Source of the DNA: Teratosphaeria epicoccoides
Taxonomy: Eukaryota > Ascomycota > Dothideomycetes > Mycosphaerellales > Teratosphaeriaceae
Length of the DNA: 64,000 nucleotides
Direction of reading: 5' to 3'
Assembly: GCA_021401465.1 (NCBI GenBank)
Contig: JADDMT010000078.1
Location: 1-64,000, forward strand
Made by a program: the position numbers and the translations under genes. Positions 1 through 8,086 of this stretch are shown piece by piece; the stretch's first letter is position 1, and every line of letters begins with the position of its first letter. A model generated the notes under the pieces. The model made no database searches. It was not told the DNA's origin and saw nothing but the letters and a program-made list of their open reading frames with translations.

Positions 1-625
1 TAGCCTAGCGGAAAAGTCAGCATTTCATACTCGGAGGGTACCCGCACTATATGCGTACTATGGCGAAGGTCTCGACCCTAACGGTTAGCACCTTCAAGAT
101 CTTCTAGACTAAGTCTGCGATCAGACCCAGACAAACGTTTTCGCCTGTTAGCAGAGAGTCGAAGCGAACGCCGCTGTAAGAACGGTTAGCAGTCGCGGTG
201 AAGCACGAGAGGGCGCCGAGCAGGTAGGCGAGTGCCTCGTAGTACTTAGCCTATAGCCTGTTCATAGTCGGAGTACCTTCGGCAATCCCCTCGTCGCGCG
301 TACTCTAGAAGTCATTGATGTTACGGCAGAGCTAGTTGTACTCGCCGTACACCTCTTCAGGGAGGTCTTGGCATTTTTGATGCTTGCCATTACAGTTGAC
401 ACAATTGCGGTAGACACCGCCCTCATTAAACCCGCTAACGCAGATCTCGGCTACGCTTCGGTTAGTACAAGTCACGTATACCTCGCGGGTAGGGGACGCC
501 TTACTAACACGCGGAGGAGAGATGTGTGCAGCTTGGCTACTAAGGTTGTCGAGGCATCGTTGACACAAGCGACGATCGCGGGCAGAGCGAGTGGCGTCGA
601 ACTTAGTCTGCAGCACATGAGCCAT
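1..625 (-). pseudogene. Decayed repeat-borne cysteine-rich (CxxC) frame
   Basis: On the minus strand a frame opens with ATG at 625 and stays open for 97 codons. It then continues in the same frame to about position 15, interrupted mainly by TAG codons. It carries two paired-cysteine motifs, CQRC near residue 21 and CVNC followed by KHQKC near residue 75, resembling the zinc-cluster-like frames common in repeats of plant-associated dothideomycetes. A TGATTGATTGATTGA run (646-665) lies in its leader. The TAG stops fit CAG or TGG codons mutated by RIP. I cannot name the family. It could be an accessory frame of the neighbouring retroelement or a separate repeat. Confidence 0.45.
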
Positions 626-1423
626 TATAGCTAAGACGGGTTAATTGATCTTGATTGATTGATTGAAGAAGAAGGAGCTCCGGTACGGACCCGCAGACAC
701 GGCGAGGCGCAAGCTAAGCGAAGTGGGAGCGGAGGTCGATGTTAGTGTCTTAGAACAGGAAAGTTTAGGAAGCGACGAGGTTTTTATACCCTCTGACAGC
801 CCCCCTGTTGCCTACCGCAACCGTTGAGCTAGTGACTCGAACTACATGCGCAGAGTACCTGCCTTTAGTTGACTTACAAGGGGACCGAATAATGTAATAA
901 CGGATAACGCGGCTGTCACGCATGTGCGCCAACCGCACTCGTGCTAGCCTACTAGCATGGAAATGTGGCGAGGCCCGCGCTAGGAGCGCGCTCCTGCCGT
1001 TTCGAGTGGCGCGCGTAGAGCGTCCGCGCACTTTCCTACTACCCCGAGGTTCTGCGACACGTTCTTCACGGTCACGACTAAATAGGGACGGCCAAGCTAC
1101 TTGGCGAGGCTAGCGCGCATGCTCGCCCTATAATTTCAAGGATTAACCGAAGTACGTACTCGTGGTTTCCTGATATCTCGATCCGCATGTAAAGCGAAGG
1201 TGTTACGAAGCCGCCTAACATGTGACAGATTAAAACCCGCCTGAGTCAGCAGCCTCCGCCCCGCACTTGCTACGAAGGTGTTAAGGTATGCGCATGACAC
1301 ATGTTGCGCAGGCTATCTACCTATTTACCCTTGCGCGGTGTGAGCGTGCTATATCCCGTACCCTATATGTTCCGCGTACGTCACTTAGTAAGGCTAGGGA
1401 CATCCTCATAGGAGGAGGGGCAG
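626..1423. other. Repeat-island sequence without a gene
   Basis: No convincing coding sequence. Short open frames exist on both strands but show no recognisable motif. Composition (many TAG/CTA trinucleotides) matches the surrounding repeat island. Confidence 0.5.
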
Positions 1424-2164
1424 TGATACGGTTGATACTAGGGGACCATTTAAACCGCATGGGTTCTAATGGCCGCCCTTGGCATGCAGTGACCCTGCCA
1501 CATATAGCAAGGGGGTCCTTCGTACATACGTTAGCTCGTATGTCGTCCAAGTGGGATCAGTTGTCGACGTAGGACGCCCCCACGTCGCTGACCCTACGGT
1601 ACCCCTACGGGGTTAGGCTCGGACATGCTTTCCCTAATTGAGGAGCGTCGGGGGTTATAAGCACCCTTAGCGCTACCTCTGCGATAAGCAGAAAGCAGCG
1701 CTGTCTTGTACCTACTAAAAGGTCGGATTACTCTGTCACACTGCGAGATATTTTCATATCATATAGCACATACATCTATATTAGCAGGGGGGAGAAAGCA
1801 GAACTAATATAGATGTATATGCTACATGATATGAAAATATCTCGTAGTGTGACAGAGTAATCCGACCTTTTAGTAGGTACAAGATAGCGCTGCTTTCTGC
1901 TTTTTGCAGAGGTGGCGCTAAGGGTGCTTATAACCCCTGACGCTCCTTAATTAGGGAAAGTATGTCCGAGCCTAGCCCCGCAGGAGTACCGTAGGAAGAG
2001 CGACGTAGGAGCGTCCTACGTCGACAACTGATCCCACTTAGACGACATACAAGCCAACGTATGTACGAAGGACCCCCTTGCCATGTGTAGCAGGGTTACT
2101 GCATGCTAAGGGCGGGCATCGGAACCCATGCGGCTCTAATGGCCCCCTAGTATCAACCGTATCA
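1424..2164. repeat. Long inverted repeat, 361-bp arms with 19-bp loop
   Basis: The left arm (1424-1784) is the reverse complement of the right arm (1804-2164). Paired positions sum to 3588 at both ends and in the middle, so there are no net indels. By eye there are about 33 mismatches (about 91% identity), of which about 28 are transitions, mostly CpA or TpG against TpA. The frame of the downstream integrase runs leftward into the last dozen codons of the right arm, and the left arm carries the same codons inverted. An inverted duplication of sequence next to the retroelement therefore fits best. A fold-back or TIR element is the alternative. Confidence 0.85.
2001..2023. repeat. Nested perfect palindrome inside the right arm
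   Basis: CGACGTAGGA and TCCTACGTCG form perfect 10-bp arms around a 3-bp spacer. The matching part of the left arm (from 1565) keeps only a degraded version, with C-to-T changes. Confidence 0.8.
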
Positions 2165-2880
2165 AACAGTACCTTCGATCCTATGTGAATAGGGACTAGA
2201 ACAACTAGGTAGAGTTGTTGCTAATAGCATAGCTCGCGTATAATAGTACGCTAGCAGAGTCGACAGGACTCTTGCCTTTTCAGATAGCATATAGATCAGC
2301 TATAGAAGACATTCTAGACGTCTTAGCTAGTAATCTAAACCTAGTAGCACTTAGACGAGTAGAACATCTACGCTGACTGCAAACAGAAGCACGACTCGAC
2401 CTGCAGTTCTATTAGCAGAACATGGCATAGTACGCGAATCGTAAGAGAATTAAGGGACTAATTCTAAAGGAGGGGGACAAGGTGTATCTCCTCTGCCGTC
2501 ATATCAAATCGGACAAGCCGAGTAAAAAACTAGACGCTGTAAAACTAGGACTATTTAGGATCAAGGCTAAGAAAGGACTAGTTAATTTTGAGTTACAGCT
2601 ACCTAAGCAGATGAGAATATACCCTGTGTTCTATGTCTCTCTGCTATAACAAGTAGCGCTAGACGCTATACTGCAAACGGAACCCTTACTACTCGACCCT
2701 AAAGTAGAAGAACCGGAGTACGCTGTCGAAAAGATTGTTAACACTCGCTAGCAGGACAGACAGCGAGAGTACTTAGTAAAATGGGAAGGATATGGGAGTA
2801 CTAAGAACACCTAGGAACCCCTAGAACATCTGCGAAACTGTTAGCAAAAGATACGAAGTTTCGAGAAAGGAACGAACCTA
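2161..2880 (+). pseudogene. Ty3/gypsy chromovirus integrase C-terminus and chromodomain, RIP-damaged
   Basis: One uninterrupted frame (codons from 2161) reads through the end of the integrase core (QYLRSYVN, ELLLIA, LAYNST), the linker (RRVEHLR, KEGDKVYLL), the conserved SKKLDAVKLGLFRI and RIYPVFYVSLL segments, and a chromodomain (EYAVEKIVNTR, EYLVKWEGYG). These are hallmarks of fungal chromoviruses, whose chromodomain steers insertion to chromatin. The frame is closed by several TAG codons plus a TAA and a TGA. TAG stands where tryptophan is expected in the chromodomain (before EPLEHL). No frameshift is needed. The 5' part of pol (protease, reverse transcriptase, RNase H) is absent: upstream sequence is replaced by the long inverted repeat. 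Confidence 0.9.
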
Positions 2881-2939
2881 GGAAGAAGATCCTAAGCTAC
2901 GACTAGACTCCTGCGGGACGCCGTTAGTCGGCTCGGCTA

Positions 2940-3430
2940 TCACGCCATCCAGGAAACCCTAATATGAGGCGTTAGTAAAACCCTCTATTACGCTCTATGT
3001 CGTAGGACTAAGAGCGAGGCCCGCCGAAGGATCTAGGTCAAGAAGGAACCTAGCCTGCGAGAGAGCCTGTTCCTTAGCCTCATCCTCCCTGATCTCACGC
3101 TCCTCGAGAGCGCGACTATCCTCGACCTCCTAGTCGACCGCGTCTAACTGTTTTCGAAGACGCATCTCCTTTACATGCGCCTCTATCATCTTCTACGAAG
3201 CCTTAGCTAGGACCGCCTTTGCACGATCGAGATTAGCAATTAGTCTTTTCCGCTAATCACCTAACTTCTTCTATTTAACCTCTGTTACCTTCGCGTCGCA
3301 ACTTCGACAGTTACTAAAGTAACATTACAAACATTTCCCTAAGGAAATGTGTACCTGACAAACGAGCTTTAACTCTTAACACTAAGTATAGGACTTCATG
3401 CTATCCTAGCCCTAACGATAGATTCGATTT
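2940..3430 (-). pseudogene. Decayed minus-strand frame with Cys-rich start and coiled coil
   Basis: Read on the minus strand from about 3430, the frame has cysteine pairs (CQVHISLGKC, then CRSC) followed by a long charged helical stretch (KRLIANLDRAKAVLAKAS, EEREIREDEAKEQALA), again interrupted by TAG. The layout of a cysteine knot followed by a coiled coil resembles the repeat-borne Zn-cluster-like frames found beside fungal retroelements. It lies antisense between the chromovirus pol end and the LTR. No family name can be given. Confidence 0.45.
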
Positions 3431-3590
3431 ACGCGGCGTTTGCGTTTCTACGTTAAAGGGGCGTTAGTGTCTAGGATGACACAAGGCAGTAATGTAGAAA
3501 GAGAAGACATCATAGCACAAAAGGAAATGACAAGAGAAACCCCGCACTAATAAGGTAGCTTAGGGACGAGCTAGGCTAAGAGGGGGATAG

Positions 3591-4032
3591 TGTCATGAGT
3601 GTCAGGAGTACTATAGGTTTCAGGATTATAAGGGTCCTAAGTGCTATGAGTTATAGGTATAGTCATAGGAGTACTATAAGTTATAGGCATAGTCATAGGA
3701 GAAAGGATCTGTCACGTGAGGACAGATCTATAGGCCTACAAGGAAGAAGGGATATGTCATAGGATAACAGACCCTTAGATCTATAGGGTTAGTCCATAGA
3801 TCTACAGACACGGATCTGTTAGGTCTGTCGACAGATCTAACAGAGCTGCTCTGTCTCTCTAGTATATAGGGATGGCTTCAGGACAGGCAGTTAGGAGCTT
3901 CGTGCTTAATTCAATTCCCTTTCCTTAGGGGATAGTTAGTTACAAGGTTAACTACTATTGTCGATATTCTTCACAGCTCTGCGAGTCTAACACCTAGTCA
4001 CCTTCCTGCTATCGGCACCTACCCTTATGACA
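3591..4032 (+). repeat. Retrotransposon LTR (442 bp)
   Basis: It begins TGTCATGAG and ends CTTATGACA, giving TGTCAT...ATGACA inverted termini. It is preceded by a purine tract (AAGAGGGGGATAG), as expected of a polypurine tract before a 3' LTR. Only one copy is visible in the window, with pol remains on its left and another transposon frame on its right in the same orientation. It may be the 3' LTR of the left element, the 5' LTR of the right one, or an LTR shared by both. Confidence 0.7.
3649..3701. repeat. Two 23-bp direct repeats inside the LTR
   Basis: AGTTATAGG(T/C)ATAGTCATAGGAG occurs at 3649-3671 and 3679-3701, a 30-bp period. The copies differ by one C/T change. They lie in the upstream (U3-like) part of the LTR, where repeated enhancer-like elements are common. 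Confidence 0.6.
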
Positions 4033-4679
4033 TGTAACTACTGCTTGATGGTTAATCCTACCTATCGAGCAATAGTAACGCTAACAACGCCCTAACTAGT
4101 AACGTAAGGCCTTTAGGGTAAGTCGTCAGAGGCCTCTATGATTACACTACGAGCGCCTACTATGCCCTAGTTTTCATGGCATTTGACTAACTGTCTGGTC
4201 TCGTAGAAGCCAATATCGACTAGACCCCTAGGTCTAACCCTAACCCTAATGCGTCGACTGCAGCTACGACTACATTACGACTAGCCTCTACTAAGACAAA
4301 TGCAGGTCTAAAACTAACTCTAGAGCCTCGTCATCTTCAGGCAGCTCGTGCGAAGCGCTGTTAAGCAGCTTAAGTCCCTTAAGGACTGCTAGCGTTTACA
4401 TCCTACACTAGTATAGTCCCTGTCGCTAATTAAGAGTGTATAGGACACAAACCTCTCCTACTAGCTAAGGTAACACTACATGGCAGTACCCCTGCTAGCT
4501 CGTATCGTGTAGTCACAGAGTAGCCGCAGCCTTAATCGACATAGGGTAAAGGCAAGGTAGTAAGAAGCTCTCTTCCGAATCTGCTAGCGCTAGTGCCGAA
4601 GTGTTTAAGAATTAATCTAAAGGTTTAGAAGCAAGTAAAGACCTTTACCTTGACTAAGCGGCATGACAAGGTCGATACT
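4033..4679. other. Leader region between LTR and transposon frame
   Basis: It follows the LTR directly. The first bases (TGTAACTACTGC) could be a primer-binding site, but I cannot match them to a tRNA. Part of it (about 4180-4680) reads as low-complexity Ser/Thr/Asn/Pro-rich frame broken by stops, perhaps the 5' part of the next frame after a shift. Confidence 0.35.
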
Positions 4680-5960
4680 ATGTCTGTAGTAGAGCTAGAG
4701 CACTAGTATGACAGGGTAGTGACCTTGTACGACAACGAATATAACGATCTCGAAGACAAACCCCTACTTATCGACTTTCTGCTAAGTCGTGTCAAGCACG
4801 ATCATCTTAAGGATATCAAGTCGTTTCTACAATACTAGGGGTACCTCTTCATCGACAGTTAACCCGCAGATCTAGTCACATGGCAATTCACCGAGATTAA
4901 TATAGAGCTATACGACGATATTAAGAAGATGCTAGAACTATTCAGGACTCCGCCTAAGGCCGACAATAAGTATAATCTCTAGATTAACGTAGTACTCTTC
5001 AAAACAGACGCTTAGATAGCTGCTTAGATTACTTACCTCGAGAAGAACGCCCCCTAGTTACTAGACAAGCAGCTCGTAAGTAATGACAAGCTAGTAGCTA
5101 ACACTTTAGACGCTAGTAGATTTAGTCTTATAGACGCCGAGCTCTAAGAGCTCTTAGAAGACTGTTATGGCTCAGACATTAAAGACAGGCTACCCCCCCT
5201 AACACGACAGTATAGTTACGATGTTAGCAACCCTGTTATACACGCCATTCTCGCTAAAGATGAGGCCGCTACTACGAGTCGCTATGTGAGCACATAGCGA
5301 GGCTACAAACGAGACCCTTCGTCTAATCTGCTAGTCCGAGCTTTACTAGGTACTCTAGCGCTACAAACAATTAGACGAACTACAGAGGTAATCACGGAGG
5401 CATTCGACAGTCGAATTATCAAACTAGAGCTAGTCTCTAGCTTAGATGCCCTACTAGCATATAGCTCGTAGCAGGGGGTAGATATGTTTGACTTGACTAA
5501 GCTTGGTAGTGATAATAAGCTTCTACTACTAGATACCTTCATGAAGAGCTAGAGGGTATTCTTACTACACTCAAAGAAGTAGCAGGAGACAAAGGCATCT
5601 AAGTTAGAGCCGATAATCAAACAAGAGCGCTAGTCGCTAGCTCCTAAGGCTACTTATGGTTCTGCTACTACTACTGCTGCTACTAGTACAACTCTAGGAC
5701 CTTATCCGGCTCCTACAGCCATAACAGCGTCACTAACACCGAAGACTCCGTAGCTAGAGACGCCGCCGCTAGCTGCGAAGCCCCCTATAGTAAAGACGCC
5801 GCTACTAACGACGCCGCCGCTAGCTGCAAAGACTAAGAAGTAAGGGGGTAAGAGGAAGAAGGCAGATAAGCCGCTACTACCGCAGCTTGCAGAGTTGATA
5901 CATGAGCCACAATAGTGTAAGAAGGTGAATTATAAGGATGCCTATAATAGCACGTAGTAA
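4680..5960 (+). pseudogene. Unclassified transposon frame broken by TAG/TAA only
   Basis: From an ATG at 4680 a single frame of about 425 codons can be followed to a TAG-TAA pair at 5955-5960 with no frameshift. I count about a dozen internal TAG, three TAA and no TGA. The first half is helical and charged (for example DIKSFLQY, KKMLELFRTPP, DIKDRLPPLTRQYSYD). The last third is Thr/Pro/Ala-rich and ends in a basic segment (GGKRKKADK). I see no zinc knuckle, protease or reverse transcriptase motif. By position after an LTR it may be a gag-like gene of the right-hand element, but it does not look like chromovirus gag. Confidence 0.5.
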
Positions 5961-6389
5961 TGAAAAGGTTTATTATTAGTCTGGCGTTAGTGTATTACGT
6001 AGTCATAGTGTATTTAATAGCAAAATCGCTAAAAAGATATTTAACATGTCTTAATAGTCACTGAAAAAAGAGTTGAATAAAAAATCAAATTATGCTACTT
6101 ACAGCTAAGTCGTAGTAGGCGTCGACATAGTTAACTTGATAGCACTATTCAAACAACGCTAAACCCCTAAGCTCCTTTGCTATTCTACTGCTACTACTGC
6201 TACTGCTACTACACGCTACCTCTAGAGCGCTTATAGCGCTCTTCATTAGTATAGTATAGCGGCATAGCACCTGTAAATACAGCCCCCTAGAGCGCCTTGA
6301 TATAGATTATACTGTCTATAATAGTATGACTAACGTTAACTATCCGCTCTATGATAGCATTAAGCTCTACATGCATTGTAGTAAACTAA
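5961..6389. other. Repeat-island sequence without a gene
   Basis: TA-rich sequence with repeated CTACTGCTACTGCTACTA-like triplets around 6180-6215. Nothing recognisable is encoded. Confidence 0.4.
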
Positions 6390-7010
6390 CTATTACTGTA
6401 GTCTACAAGACTAGTAACGTGCTCTGCTAGCATAGCTAACTACCCCTTAACTACACTAAACCTTACTATAACAGACTACATGTTACTATTATCATTAACA
6501 TCATTAATGTCTCTAGCACCGCTAAGGATACCCTCTATATTGCTAAGCCGCGCGTCGATGCGCATATCAAATGTGTCTAGTCGTAGTTTAATTGCAGTAA
6601 GCCTTAACTTAACTACCCCTATTTTCTCCTTAATTAACAGCTTATGCTAGCAATTAGCGCGACATCTAACGCGATTGTTGCGCTTACAGAATGCGCAAGC
6701 CGCATTATCACGCTAGGACTAGACCCTACACTTATAACCGCGCTTAGTACATTCGTTACATAGATTAATAGCTAGCTTGCCTTTGTTAGTCTCTATAATA
6801 TAGCTAGCTATGTCATACTTGCGTAGGAGGGCATCTTTCTCCTTGAGGCTAGTGTTGTAATCGTACTACTAGCTCTCTTCAGACTTATACTACTAATTAG
6901 CGGTATTCTTAGTCTCTAGACAGCATAAACTACTACTACAAGTTAGCGACTACCTCTGTAAGTATACTGTAAGTATGGAAACAACTTACACTAGCGCTAG
7001 AGGTAGCAGC
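6390..7010 (-). pseudogene. Decayed minus-strand zinc-finger-like frame (CxxC repeats)
   Basis: On the minus strand the stretch complementary to about 6640-6770 reads CNECTKRGYKC, then ACAFCKRNNRVRCRANC, two tandem cysteine clusters with basic residues. A helical tail follows (about 6600-6500). In-frame TAG codons sit where tryptophan would be expected (after KCRV). This is the best preserved of three antisense Cys-rich frames in the island. It looks like a DNA- or RNA-binding accessory protein of a repeat. Function unknown. Confidence 0.5.
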
Positions 7011-7199
7011 TTAGGTTCAGGTAAGCTAGTAGTAGATTCTTCAGCTATTTTGGTACCTTGTTAGGAGTAATATTATAGTAATCTGAGGGTGTAACATGGT
7101 AAGTTAATAGCAGCGAGGAGGAATCACTTATAGCTGAGCTAACAATAGCATTGAATCACAATAACAATCGCTAGTGAAGTGGCATTTGGCAAATAACTA

Positions 7200-8086
7200 G
7201 CTCAATTCAAGTAAACACGTGATATCAAGAAACACATGCATATGGAATTGGCACATTTGGACCGCCGTCGGGAGGCTTTCGTAGAGGCTTGGCAAACCGC
7301 CCACGATCTTTTTGGGTTTCTGCCTCATAAGTTGTCCGAACAGGGCGGAGAGAGCTACGCGCGCTTCAACTCCAGGCCTGCAGAATATGACATGCGCACG
7401 GCACACCCGCTTTCTCCCGTACCTCCTACCATCCCGTCCACCACAGTCGAGTCCCGCTTCTACTGTACGCCATTGTGCTGCTACCTCTCTTCATCTGTCA
7501 TAAGCCGTCAAGGCGGACGGACAGTGTCGAGCGACTGGCTGAATCGCGGTCTTTGGAGCTCTGTTGACCAGGGCGTTTGGGACTGCCGCGATCGGTGGGC
7601 CTGTTGACGACCACACAGTCGATGTTGGTGGTTGCCCCTATGTAGGTCCGCAGTCGCCCCTGGCGACTCCATGATCTAGCTGCTAGCTCTGGTCTTTCTA
7701 AGTCATGTTCACTTGAGTCAAACTGAAGGTGGCTGGGCGAGGCGCGTCCAGGAATTCCAATTGAGCGGAGAGAACACTTGCAACAATGCATTTCCTCTGA
7801 TGGTCCTGGAGGATTTGGCATCTCTCCTCCATTTCATCTACATCCGCAAGACATGCCAAGGGATGAAATTCCGAGCCAACTCAGCCTTGTAGCAAGTGGA
7901 TCTATGGACGCAAGCAACTCCACAACCAACGCCCTCCGATCGTTGAAAGCAAATCGGTACCAAAGTTTCGTCACGACAACGGGGTTACTACAATCAGGCT
8001 TCGCCCACGGACCAGACGCGCAACCGCAGCGACACCAACACCATCGCAAATCCGACGAGCCCAATCCAACCTCCGCCAACCAACCG
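7200..8086. other. Boundary zone: end of repeat island and 3' flank of RIM13
   Basis: At about 7,200 the TAG/CTA-rich repeat sequence gives way to normal genic composition. Open frames of up to 154 codons exist here but show low-complexity Pro/His or Ser-rich translations and no family features. Nearest to 8086 it probably holds the 3' UTR of the calpain gene. Confidence 0.5.

Noticed and set aside
4234..4249. CTAACCCTAACCCTAA, telomere-like repeat
   Set aside because: Only about two and a half units, inside Asn/Pro-coding repeat sequence. Not enough for an interstitial telomere.
4680..5960. TAG as a reassigned or read-through codon
   Set aside because: Genuine genes in the same window end normally at TAG (for example SEC14, the SKT5-like gene and the small 61-kb gene). 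RIP explains the pattern.
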